A stretch of 64,000 nucleotides of DNA from Cepaea nemoralis (Eukaryota > Mollusca > Gastropoda > Stylommatophora > Helicidae): NCBI GenBank assembly GCA_014155875.1, contig JACEFZ010016116.1:62001-126000 (forward strand), given 5' to 3'. Positions 42,056 through 53,904 of this stretch are shown one piece after another (position 1 is the stretch's first letter; the number at the start of each line of letters is the position of its first letter). The position numbers and the translations under genes were made by a program. The notes under the pieces are model-generated. The model ran no database searches, had not been told where the DNA came from, and worked only from the letters and a program-made list of their open reading frames with translations.

Positions 42056-42909
42056 TGACACGCACAGACTCTAGACCAAATGTTTCATGTCCACACAAAT
42101 CACACCTCCTGTATCCCGCCTCAGGCATACAGGACCACTCACTCCTGCGTGTGTATGGCACCAGCGCCTTCATCAGGAATGAAACAAACAGTCTTGGACA
42201 TGTCGTGCGAGGACCAGGCGTGGTGGAGATGATACACCCCTCCTTGAACAGATTGCTGCCTTGTTGAGCTGAGCAAAGTCGGGGTCCCTGCCCTACCGAG
42301 GTGTCGCTCTCTTCCTGTTTGTTCACACGGGGACAATAGAAAGTGAAGTGTTGAAGTTGTGTGCTGGCTGTTTGCAGTTGTAGTTCCAAAAACGCTTCCG
42401 GCCACAAGCCACTTGGCTTCACCCACTTCTTGTTCACCACTCACACGGTACTTGGTGCAGAATTGGTTCTCTCACTCCAGGCTAGCAGTGAGAGAGAGCG
42501 AGGGGAGGGGAGGGAGGGTCCTTTTGCTAGTTACACTCTCCGGGCCCATCTTGTTGACAAGGGACAATACGGTTTCACTTTCTCCCTATATGTCACATTC
42601 ACTTTCTCTGGTCCCCCCCCCCCCCCACCTCCCTCTCTCTGACACCCCCTCCCTCTTTCTATTATTCCTATAACAAGCAACAATAACGCTTTCTGGTGTC
42701 TTTCATGTCCTTTCTACACTTCCACATTTCAGCCTGAATTGTACAGATGTCAGGACAGGGACTCTGTGGACCTGGCACCGTGCTATACGTGGGGAAATAA
42801 TCATAGCCAGGTTTTCTGCACCAAAAGCAACTAGGTGGCTCATGTGGTTGGTGTAACGTGTGCCGCTTTATCTCCCTGAAAATCGTTAGTACCGATGCTA
42901 TAAGAAATA
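42056..42909. other. Unique sequence, no supported gene
   Basis: Includes a C-run near 42617 and CT-rich tracts. No Ig, transposase or RT motif is seen in any frame. Confidence 0.4.
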
Positions 42910-43090
42910 GGCTTCACACATCAAACTCACATGCAGCATGTGAAGGTTTCACACGTCAAACCCACGCGCCAGTGTGTGAAGGTTTCACACGTCGAACCCA
43001 CTCACCAGTATGTAAGGCTTTCACACGTAATACCAACATGCCAGCATGTGAGGGTTTCACACGTCAAACCCATACACCAGTATGTGTTGT
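42910..43090. repeat. About 38-bp array with an internal palindrome, 4-5 copies
   Basis: Each unit includes GTGTGAAGGTTTCACAC or a close variant, a 7-bp stem with 3-nt loop, followed by GTCAAACCCA. Confidence 0.88.
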
Positions 43091-43790
43091 GGATGTACCG
43101 TTACTTGAGCCCACTCCTGTACGCATGTGGGTGCCTGTCACCACCTCACCTTTAGATATATTATTAGAGGGCTGCAACTCCAGCCCAAGGGATAGAAGCG
43201 AGTCGCTCAGGACCCGAGTAATCTAGAGCCTTCTCGAAAGACTGGTCATCGAGTCCATGGTTCCGTGGACACTGATGTGGCCCGCCTAATGCGGGGTCCA
43301 CGAGGAACTCGGACAGAGTTACCGCCCGTGTCGGATTGGGACACGTGGAGACCGGCAGAGGACAGACGGACTGGAGAGAGGCAACAAGGCCTGCCTGAGA
43401 GGGACTCAATAGATATTCATAGATATATATATACATAGGCTAGATAGTGTGCCAGATTGTTGTATGACAACTATGTGTTTGATGTTAACTATCTGTGATA
43501 TGATGTAATATAGCGCGGGCTGTTAACCCACTGCGCCAACGCAATACAATAAATGTTCTATATCATAGCGAACGAAGTTATTGTTGCCTGTGTGAACCCG
43601 AGCTCAGATACCTAGATAGGAGCAAGATGATGACAGTGCCTGATTGCCGTGTTCAGTGTGCACGAGATGCCTGGACACTCAGTGATGTCCACTACGTGAC
43701 TCTGAGACCGTTCCGCTACAAGTCTGCATGAGAATTCTACTCTACTCAGCGACGGTGACATATATTACATTTATTTCTTCTTTCGTTCGC
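43091..43790. other. Unclassified unique sequence, possibly LTR-derived
   Basis: Contains an AATAAA at 43549 and starts TGTCACC at 43136, with GTGACA at 43755-43760, but flanking duplications do not match, so an LTR call is not supported. No coding signal is seen. Confidence 0.3.
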
Positions 43791-43801
43791 TTGAAATATG
43801 T

Positions 43802-44110
43802 CTATATCTGCAATGTTGTCTCTTGTATGAATTTAACTGTCTTTTTCAGTTCACACAGCGGTCCATAGAGTTTATCTTCCACTGTCGTCTCTCTAGGCCA
43901 GAAGGTTTGCCTAGATATGTTATATTTGCGGCAGTCTTGGAGTATGTGCTCTGCTGTCTGCGACGCCAATCCACATGTGCACATGGCTGTTTCACCAATC
44001 TTGAATTGTGTATACATGTTACATGATACCGACGTCTCGAGACACTGCCGCTCCTCTTCTTTAGGCTGATACTCAGGAAAGAACGCTGTGGGATCACAGG
44101 TGCCTTATTG
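43802..44110 (-). mobile_element. C-terminal fragment of a LINE related to the full-length pair
   Basis: The minus frame reads FKIGETAMCTCGLASQTAEH, then ILQDCRKYN, FWPRETTVEDKLYGPL and IQETTLQI-stop. It aligns end to end with the last 60 residues of the intact element at 10197-14048 (same zinc knuckle, same FWP...EDKLYG), so it is a diverged member of that lineage. A frame change occurs upstream near 44025. Confidence 0.85.
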
Positions 44111-44162
44111 TGGCTTGTTGTAAGTGCACACACTGGTGTCTTCTTGTGCTTTGTCGTAACTG

Positions 44163-44305
44163 CACACACCCGATTCTGAGAGTGTAACAAACCCAATTCT
44201 GAGAGTGTGACAAACCCAATTCTGAGGGTGTGACAAACCCAATTCTGAGGGTGTGACAAACCCGGTTCTGAGGGTGTGACAGACCCGGTTCTGAGGGTGT
44301 ATGCA
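44163..44305. repeat. 23-bp array, about six copies
   Basis: GACAAACCCAATTCTGAGGG plus TGT, with AATT/GGTT and GAGAG/GAGGG variants. Confidence 0.93.
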
Positions 44306-45198
44306 CTCATCATAGTGGACTACTATTCACCGAAAGAAGTGGTCGAGTAAGTATAGAAAAAGTGGGTAATTGGACATGAGCAGAACAAGACACTAATTTT
44401 GTCAAACAGTTATGACAAGAGCGGAAGTCACAAACCATCCATGTGGATGTAGAAGTCAAGGGAAAACTGCCACATTATCTTCCCAAGAACACGTTTATTT
44501 ATGGACACGTTTCAGTCCAGCTACTGAAACGCCGGATATCAAAACCGACGGGGACAAAACGCTACAAGTAAACCCGAGAGGAAGACCAGAACACTGGGAG
44601 GTAGGCCTTACGTAGATGAGTGTGTGAGTATCTGAGACAACGGAGGGAAGGAGCTGACCACTTCAGCAGGAGCCCTAGAAATGACTAATCTGAGGAGACC
44701 TTGAACCTTCTCGTCCATGGGAGCCCATCAATTCCCATGATTGTATTTCTCGTGTTGTTTCAAGACTTGAACACCCCCCAGCCATTGACGCCCTGTGCCG
44801 GACATGTCTGAAGTGGTCGGTGCCAGAGCCGTGACGTGGCTACCAATGATGGCGCTGTGAGCAGCAACAATAACACAGCTGTCGAAGCTGGCAGCGCCGC
44901 CATGTTGTCTCACAAAACATCCAATCAACGTGCACATATGGATTCTCTGCTGCAAGCAGAAGTCATTTCCGGGACAGGGTGACGAATGTTTGATGTCAAC
45001 TTCTCCACAGACTTGTACGTTGGAACTTCTCACAACGGTTCTTGTGTCCAGCCAGCCTCCGTCTGAATGTCCGTATGCATGTCCGTCTGTCCGCCCGTCG
45101 GTCTGTCTGTCTTAAATGTACACATACATTTCTCCATATATTTCCACACTCGAATATCTGACAATTCTCTGTCTAGCCTTAAATACTGGGTCTGCTTG
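44306..45198. other. Unique sequence, no supported gene
   Basis: Moderate CpG near 44770-44905, including GGCAGCGCCGCCATGTTG, which on the minus strand contains a YY1-type ATGGCGGC. Frames of about 60-100 codons lack recognisable domains. Confidence 0.4.
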
Positions 45199-45561
45199 TC
45201 GTTCAGTCAGTCAGTCAGTCAGTGAGTCAGTGAGTCAGTGAGTCAGTCAGTCAGTCAGTGAGTGAGTGAGTGAGTGAGTGAGTGAGTGAGTCAGTCAGTC
45301 AGTCAGTCAGTCAGTCAGTCAGTCAGTCAGTCAGTCAGTCAGTCAGTCAGTCAGTCAGTCAGTCAGTCAGTCAGTCAGTCAGTCAGTCAGTCAGTCAGTC
45401 AGTCAGTCAGTCAGTCAGTCAGTCAGTCAGTCAGTCAGTCAGTCAGTCAGTCAGTCAGTCAGTCAGTCAGTCAGTCAGTCAGTCAGTCAGTCAGTCAGTC
45501 AGTCAGTCAGTCAGTCAGTCAGTCAGTCAGTCAGTCAGTCAGTCAGTCAGTCAGTCAGTCT
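45199..45561. repeat. (AGTC)n tetranucleotide array
   Basis: About 270 bp of pure CAGT repeats follow GTGA/GTCA mixed units. The repeated SQSV frame is an artefact: a 4-bp unit without stops is open in all frames. Confidence 0.98.
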
Positions 45562-45773
45562 CTCTGCCCGCTTGTCTATCACCAATGCAGACATAAAGAC
45601 GGACACATATAAGCGCATTCTTATACACTAGAGCGCATACACAGCAGCACTCGCGCACAGACAAACATACAGACAGGCCAGGCACGCACACACACACACA
45701 CGCATACATACACACATACTCCTACCCGTACGCTCCCGCACAGGCGCACGCATACGTACGTAGGTAATACGTA
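45562..45773. other. CA/CG-rich short sequence
   Basis: ACACACAC and CATACGTACGTA-type low-complexity sequence between the tetranucleotide array and the LTR-like insertion. Confidence 0.5.
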
Positions 45774-48700
45774 CATACTGTGACGAAACGCCTACAGATC
45801 GACAGATCTCTGCATAATATCCCTTTGAAGGGAGTGCGATGCGTTGGTCTCCCTTGAATTTAATATCAATTAATAGGGGATTTCCCATCTGAAGTAGTGC
45901 GTGGCGGCGCTATACTAGTTATTTATAGAGAAATCTAGAATGTTCCCCCAAGTGCGTACGTGGTCGAGATATCTAGGTTCACGAGTGCTTCATGCAGCAC
46001 GGGTTGGTAGAACTTATCGTGACTCTGGTTTTCTCCATGAATCATGGAATTCACGCGGCCTGTGTAGGCAGGGTGAAGGCGCACTGAGTTAGCGGTGATC
46101 AGTTGCCAACCAGACCTCAGCGTAAGACAGATCACAGCCACTGGGCTGCTGTAATTGTGATGTCAATGTGCGCGGCCAGAGCGGACATCTGCAGTCAAGT
46201 TTGTGATTGTTAAATCACAGGTTAGTTGAATACTTATTCTATTGTTTAACTGTTGTCTTTATGCCGTGCCGACCTCCCCGAACGAATTAATTGCCGTCGG
46301 AAATGAGTAGTCGCGTAGCGTTACAATTTACAGCTGGCTGTCTGCATATTTAAGTAGGCATTATCGATCAGCGACGTAATGTGTTACCTGACGGAACAAG
46401 CCTTATTCCACAGCGAGAAGTGTGTAAATAAAATAGGCCGAACGATGTGCTTTCGAGGACTGGTGAAAATCCCATGTGTCTAGATAGATATATTTGTTAC
46501 CTGATTGTTTACAAATGAGTTACAGGGACAGTGATATGTATATTATTACTGCGTTGTGCTAGGGAGATCACGGTTCTTTACCAAGTGTGTAGTAGTTACT
46601 GGTTTGGTTTATTAATTACGCATGCAAGGCAGGAAGTGTGTCAGTCATTACATCGACATGCTAGACGCGGTAAATAATGATAAGGTAGATCTTATTATTA
46701 TAGATGTGTAATGTGCTTCGTGACATTAGAATAACGTAGTTGTTCTATCAGTGGTGGTGATTTTTCGAGGAATCAAGGTGAGATCGGCCCTGGTGTATTT
46801 GCTGTGTGAAGATAGCAGTGTTATTCCGCGTAAGCAGAATGGTGATGCATCGATAGGATAACAGTTGATAGGAAGTATTTATGATACTATTGTTACTGCT
46901 TGTTTTCATGTCCGTCCGCTAGAATGACCGTGCGTGTTCCATCTTACGTTTGTCTAGGCAGCCGACTGGGAGGTAGGCCGGTACGCCCAACCCGTTAGGT
47001 TACAGGTCCGACCCAAAGCGATCGTGCATATCCGATGGTTGAACATACCCGATCGAGGGTGATGCGGCACTCCGTAATTCGAGGCCGTTGTGTCTAGATA
47101 GATCTAGGATTTGAACCTAACCCGTTTCTGTCTCTAATATTCTACTCTTCTGGAACCCTGACTCGGTGCATGGAGTACTGTTAGTACTGCCGTGAAGTAG
47201 TAGTAGATGAGGGGAATAATCCCCCCCCCCCCCCAAAAAAAAAAGGTGGAGCCAGAGTTTGGTAGTGGAGAGTCTGGAGGCTTGCTACATTGGATGACGT
47301 GACTTAAGTCGTCACGGGACAAGGTACACGGGACCCACAGTAGCTGTGGGAAAGTGTAATGGTGGATGGCCACCAAAGCTGTGCTCGACCGGCACAGGGA
47401 TGACTGACCTGGAAGATAGTCAGTGAATAAAAGGGCAACTCAGGATCTGGGACAGGGATCCCAGAACTGACACTATGGCTGTGATATGAGTTTGTTATTT
47501 AAGTGTAACAATTCATGAGTTCTCCTTAGTTAATACTATAGTAATGAATTATCAGGAGTATAATTCATTATAGTCATATAGTTATTAATGTGTGTAATTG
47601 ATCAGTCCATGGGTTAAGGGATTGGTGAATTGATGAGTCTGTCAGGAAGGAGATGTCCGGCTGGACACCTTCTCGATAAAGTAATCACTACACTGAAAGG
47701 GAAGTAGGTGTATATGTTGATTGATGATGGAAGGTGAAACAGGATTGGACTGGCACCAGGCGAAAGATGCTTGACAGAGTCATACAGTCGACTCTGGTGC
47801 TAGGGGTTATTTGTAGCCCAGAAGTGTTACTTGACTGAACAGGTGGGCTATTGCTTTCTCCAACATCATTATGCCTATACATTATGATTACTAGTAGATC
47901 TATGATGTGATGATTTCATACTCATGTTGGTAGACATGAGGAATGTCTGAGAGGCAGGTGACATGGTGGAGATGCTGTTAGTCTTTGTTGTAGTTGAGTA
48001 CTCACACCAACCTCTCCGTGTTTCAGGATCTGTTATTACTATACTGAAGAAGATTCGAGAGCTTCACCATGAGCTCTATGGGCCCACTCATTCCAGTGCC
48101 TATCAAGAAGTTGATTGAGGCCATACTGGGAGTGGTCTTCTGATTCTGCGAGATCAATGTTGGAAGGAGCTGAGTGCTGAATATGTCGGTAGGTCTAGGT
48201 TAGGACCTCCGCCAAGAGTCCGACGAGTGTCATCCGATCCCGAGAGGATCCAACACTGAAACGTCTGATGATTCTAGCCAGTGAAGCACTGGTGACATTC
48301 AAACTCAGTGTAAACCTTGGTGATTGCAAGGTCGTGAACTTTCAAGTTGAGCAAGGTGATCATTGTTACCGGTCACCATGGCCTGTGTGATATGCTTCTG
48401 GCCCGGCTGGGTTGTCATGGGACACCGTGTATAATTTGATGCTTGAATAGTGTTTCTACATTGGTTACCTTTATGAAGCCAACACGTGGTCCAGTGACCT
48501 AAGACTTTGATTACATCATTGGTGGGAACACCAGAGGGACATGTTTGTTAAGGTAGTGAGCTACCTCATTCCAACGTGGTGAACTGTTGACAGTGTATGC
48601 TAGGTTGTGATTTATACCCATCGATCAGGGTAGTTACATGAGACTGTGTGAAGATCTATTTGTCCAAGGACATGGAAATAAGGTGAAGTGTTTAGTCACC

Positions 48701-49440
48701 TGATAGACTTTGCCAGTGACGTTTTGTGTTCATGTGGAGCAACCGCTCATTGTGTAGGTGACATATCAGTGTGTGGGTCACTTATGAGATAGAAGAGTGA
48801 CCAGGCTCTTGTGTATTTTGATACGGTGCTACATGTACTTTTTCTGCAAGTGGGAGACCGCTAATATGCTAGGGTCGGCCCAGACTTCATCAGGAGTGTG
48901 ACGGGTGATATAGTACGACAGCAAGGAAGGATCCTTGTTCATCGGTGCAGTGTCAGTCAGGCAGTGGTACTGCGCTTGATCAGCCCGTGATTGGTTCTCT
49001 GTGTGAAGAGGGAACTTTGGAGAGGCAGCAGACCTTGGAGTTCCGGTCCACTGGAGGAGCCTGGGTGAGTCGCTACCACGACTGGACAACCGCACGAGCT
49101 ATCGTCCGCCTCCATGATGAAGAATACTCATCTGCATAGCTGATCTTGTACATAGTATCTTCTAGTCTGGCTTTCAGCCATCCTTCTCTGTGTTGTGGTT
49201 GACTTAGTTCAGAATTAAATTTTTGTTCTCTTAGCTATGACTTTGTGCAGTGATATGACTGGTGTCTTGTCCGAGCCCCCTTGGGGTAGGGAACCCTAGG
49301 TGAGGGAGGGGAGGTCCAGTTGTCCCGGCTTGTGTGGGGCCTGGTAGATGTAGAGTGCTATTGAGGTGGTTGGAGCAAAGGCTGGGGATAGTATCTATCG
49401 TGGCAAACAGTCCAAGCCCCGGCGGTCTTGTCACACATAC
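45774..49440. mobile_element. Possible LTR-type insertion, 3.66 kb, 5-bp target duplication
   Basis: The segment 45779-49435 starts TGTGAC and ends GTCACA, perfect 6-bp inverted ends of the TG...CA kind, and is flanked by CATAC at 45774-45778 and 49436-49440. No RT, integrase or gag motif is seen on either strand and no long direct repeat marks two LTRs, so it would be a very long solo LTR or a non-coding LARD/TRIM-like element. It has a TATTTATAG and a C/A-rich run near 47221. The call rests on the ends only. Confidence 0.45.
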
Positions 49441-49639
49441 AACGGACGAACGGACATCAGGACGGGCCAACAGACGGAAACAAATATCTGAGCGCTGTCT
49501 AAGCCTGCACTGAATGAAACCAGCGCGAGGGCACGTGGAGGTGTGTGATTGAACCTTGGCCAGCACACTAACTCTGGTGCACTCATTTGCTAGTGGTCGG
49601 GAGTTAGCCATACAAGGACATACCCAGCCACGGGCCGGC

Positions 49640-50203
49640 TACCAACCCGGTAAAAGAAATCACCCACGTCACATGAGCTGCCAGCCCGGTAAAAGAGGTC
49701 ACCGAAATCACATGAAATGTCAACCCAGTAGGAGAATTCACCCAAGTCACATGAGCTGCCAACCCAGTAGAAGAACTCACCCAAGTCACGTGAGCTGCCA
49801 ACCCAATATGAGAATTCACCCACGCCACATGAGCTGCAGTGGGAGAATTCACCCACGTCACATGAGCTGTCAACCCAGTAGGAGAATTCATCGAAGTCAC
49901 ATGAGCTGCCAACACAGTAGAAAAATTGACCCAAGTCACATGAGCTGTCAACCCAGTAGGAAAATTGACCCAAGTCACATGAGCTGTCAACCCAATAGGA
50001 GAATTGACCCAAGTCACGTGAGCTGTCAACCCAGTAGGAAAATTGACCCAAGTCACATGAGCTGTCAACCCAATAGGAGAATTGACCCAAGTCACATAAG
50101 CTGTCAACCCAGTAGGAGAATTGACCCAAGTCACATGAGCTGCCAACACAGTAGGAAAATTGACCCAAGTCACATGAGCTGTCAACCCAATAGGAGAATT
50201 GAC
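49640..50203. repeat. 39-bp minisatellite, about 15 copies, interrupted
   Basis: Monomer CAAGTCACATGAGCTGTCAA followed by CCCAGTAGGAGAATTGACC. The array resumes for about 2.4 units at 51851-51945 after the LTR-like insertion, in the same register. Variants (AATAGGAG, AGTAGGAA, GCCAACACAG) cluster. Confidence 0.96.
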
Positions 50204-51855
50204 CCAAGTGTCACTTGTTTACCCGGGAGGAATGTGGAATCAACAAGCACATCTTCAACTTTATTCTCTGTTGGGATTATTGACTGACTTCTGTCTACAC
50301 TCCTCCCTTCTGTCTTCCCTTCCACATATCTATTTCTTTCACTCTCTCTCTCTTTCATAACATACCGTGACAACAGTTCCTTTCAACGATAAATAAAAGA
50401 TTTATTAATAAAAACTATGTCTGGTGTATGTATTGAATGTATATCTGTAGTTGGTAGTGTCTGCTAAGGTGACTGCAAGATAGGACTTTTAGATGTTAGT
50501 CTTCGTAATCTTCTCCGGCATATTCAAAAGGCCAAAACATCAGACATCAAACACAGAATTAGAACGTTCTCACCCGGTATGATCCGTTCAGCTTGAGTCT
50601 TGACTTAATCAAATTCTTGAAAAAACAAACAATTGTTCACCACAGTAACACCGAACAGTAATGTGATCACGGTAAGTCCTTTCCGTAGACAGAGTTTTCA
50701 GTTTTATGTTGTTATAATCCATCAGTGAAAACACCTCACACCTGTCCACAGTTATTTAACCGTTTTCTGAATATAGGTACACTGGTCTAGGGTTCTTCCC
50801 TGTTTCGTTTAGGTGAGTACTCAATGACAATATTTTATCCTATTTTCTATGCTTCACCAAAACCTGTTTTTTTAACATTCGTTAAGTCACCCACTTTGCA
50901 TTTGCTATAGTGACATACTTTCACTGCACCTATGAAGTGTTTGATTAAATTAAAAGGTCTTTCCTGTATTATCAACACTGCTTTCTCTGTACAAGAGATG
51001 TACTGGTTTATCTTCTTTGATAGGTCAGGCTGTGTAGTAGAACCTGGGTAATAAACATTAAATCAGGCGATTTAAGTCTGCCTCATATCCCTGTCTATGT
51101 GATTGTCTTTCTCCAGCCGTAATGAAACAGCCTCCGAAAGAATACTCTGACATAAACAGCAGAATTCACTAAAGTATAAACTATTCACTAATTAGAAAGT
51201 AATAGTAAACCCTACGCACAACCACATATTTCCCTATGCTAATATTACTCTAATATTAGTGTTACCTTATATATATGCACTTATGTTCCTGGAATCGAAA
51301 TACACTAGCGAATAACACACTAATATCCCCTCTTCTTTAAACCATTAGGGACGTGTCTTTCTTTTCCCCCTCAGGAGCATATCTCATTCAGCCCAGTTTG
51401 GAACACACACTAACTAGCAACCCCCAGTTGCTACTTATTTATAACAAGTGTCCAATCCTCCGGTGATTGTTTGATCTACAATCAAATTTTGCCGTATCCT
51501 GCCCGTCAAACAGTGGAGAAATCCCGTAGTGGTTAGTTGTTCGTGTCCTCCGTTGTTACGCTGTTCCCTGAGTTTCCCCGTACGCGAATATTTCAAAGCA
51601 ACTTCACTCGCTGATCGTTTTCTCCGGTCATGTGTCCCCAGCGCGATCGTCCCGTTTCTCCGTGTCCATCAGATCGTCAAGCCATGAACTTTACGAACAC
51701 CTGTATCCTATTTTCATATCGGTGTCGGTCAATGATCTTTTATTCGTCCTCCTCTCAGAATGAAGTACACGATTGTTAACCCTTCTCCTTCCTTGTATTT
51801 TAATATGTAAGTTATCAAGGAATCATTAAACTGCAGTTTTTTCCGTGACACCAAG
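50204..51855. mobile_element. Solo LTR inserted in the 39-bp array
   Basis: The element 50209-51850 (1642 bp) starts TGTCAC and ends GTGACA and is flanked by CCAAG at 50204-50208 and 51851-51855. The array unit it disrupts contains CCAAG once, so the second copy is a true 5-bp target duplication as made by LTR retrotransposon integrases. No coding motif is present inside. AATAAA signals occur near 50390. Read on the minus strand it begins TGTCACGG, a common LTR start; orientation is otherwise open. Confidence 0.85.
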
Positions 51856-51945
51856 TCACATGAGCTGTCAACCCAGTAGGAAAATTGACCCAAGTCACAT
51901 GAGCTGTCAACCCAATAGGAGAATTCACCCAAGTCACATGAGCTG

Positions 51946-52359
51946 TGAGCCTATTACATCCATAGTCACATATCATCAAAGCACTTCATCATTACTCATC
52001 ACTGTTGTTGTTTATCCAGAGTATAATTCATCTATTCACTTAACTATATACAACTATAGTAATCACTTGACGAGAAACAGTAAAATATGCCAGGCAATAA
52101 ATCGTGCAACATCTTGTTTGTATCCTCTGTGTTTACATTCTGTAAAGGAATACAATGTCTTGAACATAATCCTGTTCTCACAACACTGGGATACATGGTT
52201 TTGGAAGCGACATCATCAACTACTCCAGAACGCCAGTAGTGTGGCTATGGCGGTGGGTTTATTTGATCATAAACGTATTGGTGAAGTGCCGGCATTTCTG
52301 GATGACCAAGCTGGTTGCCGGGGAGTCGGATGTGTAGGGCAGAAGATACATGTACACGG
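51946..52359. other. Unique sequence with a dispersed-repeat block
   Basis: About 70 bp at 52070-52140 (TGCCAG-CAA-AAATCGTG-AACAT-TTGTTT) match 57590-57660 at roughly three positions in four. Both copies sit just before a long tandem array. Nothing else is recognised. Confidence 0.5.
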
Positions 52360-53310
52360 GCACGTCAGTGTGTCACGCTCACCATCTATACATTGTACAC
52401 CAAGACGTCAGTGTGTCACGCTCAACATCTATACATTGTACACCAGGACGTCAGTGTGTCACGCTCAACATCTGTACATTGTACACCAGGACGTCAGTGT
52501 GTCACGCTCAACATCTATACATTGTACACCAGGACGTCAGTGTGTCACGCTCACTTTCTATACATTGTACACCAGGACGTCAGTGTGTCACGCTCACTTT
52601 CTATACATTGTACACCAGGACGTCAGTGTGTCACGCTCAACATCTATACATTGTACACCAGGACGTCAGTGTGTCACGCTCACTTTCTATACATTGTACA
52701 CCAGGACGTCAGTGTGTCACGCTCAACATCTATACATTGTACACCAGGACGTCAGTGTGTCACGCTCAACATCTATACATTGTACACCAGGACGTCAGTG
52801 TGTCACGCTCAACATCTATACATTGTACACCAGGACGTCAGTGTGTCACGCTCAACATCTATACATTGTACACCAGGACGTCAGTGTGTCACGCTCACTT
52901 TCTATACATTGTACACCAGGACGTCAGTGTGTCACGCTCACTTTCTATACATTGTACACCAGGACGTCAGTGTGTCACGCTCAACATCAATACATTGTAC
53001 ACCAGGACGTCAGTGTGTCACGCTCAACATCTATACATTGTACACCAGGACGTCAGTGTGTCACGCTCAACATCTATACATTGTACACCAGGACGTCAGT
53101 GTGTCACGCTCACTTTCTATACTTTGTACACTTGACGTCAGTGTGTCACACTCAACATCTATACATTGTACACCAGGACGTCAGTGTGTCACACTCAACA
53201 TCTATACATTGTACACCAGGACGTCAGTGTGTCACACTCAAAATCTATACATTGTACACCAGGACGTCAGTGTGTCACGCTCAACGTCTTTACATTGTAC
53301 ACCAGGACGT
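52360..53310. repeat. 43-bp minisatellite, about 22 copies
   Basis: Monomer GTCAGTGTGTCACGCTCAAC then ATCTATACATTGTACACCAG and GAC. Two monomer types alternate in blocks (CAACATC and CACTTTC). All forward frames are open through the array, giving false frames of up to 492 codons. Confidence 0.97.
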
Positions 53311-53399
53311 AAGATTCCCTTAACTCCAACAAGGATGACAGAAGAAACAGAGGAATGCGCACACCCATCCATCCGCGTGTTTAGCTATCATTATTAGCC

Positions 53400-53760
53400 A
53401 CACGACAAATGAAGCCGCGCGGAAGACAAAGGACATGTTTAGACATCTCCGCCCGCAAAAATCTCCCGCAGATTCCCAGAGAAATGCCGCTCTCCGGGAG
53501 AAAATGACGTGTAAGCAAATCGCCGGGAGATGATGGCCGTAAATTTACCGCCCTTGTTATCATTAATGAGGATAAAATGGCGGCGCTGACACTCGGCGAG
53601 GCTGTGTTGCCGGATTGTTTCCCCGTAATTGATCCCTGACGCGGGGACCGGGGGGAGGGCTGCCGGTAGACTTGCGGAGTTAGGCCGCCGAGAGCTGACG
53701 GGGTTACCTTAAGTGAGATGCTGAATGAAGACAGGAAGGTTTCTCTGCTCGCAGCTGTCG
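53400..53760. promoter_or_regulatory. CpG-rich unique island with YY1-type site
   Basis: GC- and CpG-rich sequence containing AAAATGGCGGCGC near 53574, a strong match to the YY1 consensus, an AT-rich TTATCATTAATGAGGATAAA core before it, and several CTCCCGC/CTCCGGGAG blocks. No splice-consistent exon is found. It resembles a promoter or conserved non-coding element; function is inferred only. Confidence 0.3.
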
Positions 53761-53904
53761 TCTTAACGGAATCTCAGTCAAGCATCCTGCCAACTGTGTT
53801 GTTTGGGCCGGCATATTCTGGCAGCTTCCAGGGGTCAAAGGTCGGAATCTATCACAACATAGGTCAAGTACTAGAGTCTAGGATGGGTCAAGGGTCGCAA
53901 TCTT

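Noticed and set aside
43136..43760. Third LTR-like element with TGTCAC/GTGACA
   Set aside because: End hexamers present, but flanking 5-mers differ and no other support was found.
45282..45612. Poly-(SQSV) frames
   Set aside because: Pure CAGT tetranucleotide repeat.
51845..53397. Frames of 261-492 codons
   Set aside because: Open in several phases because of the 43-bp array; no domain found.
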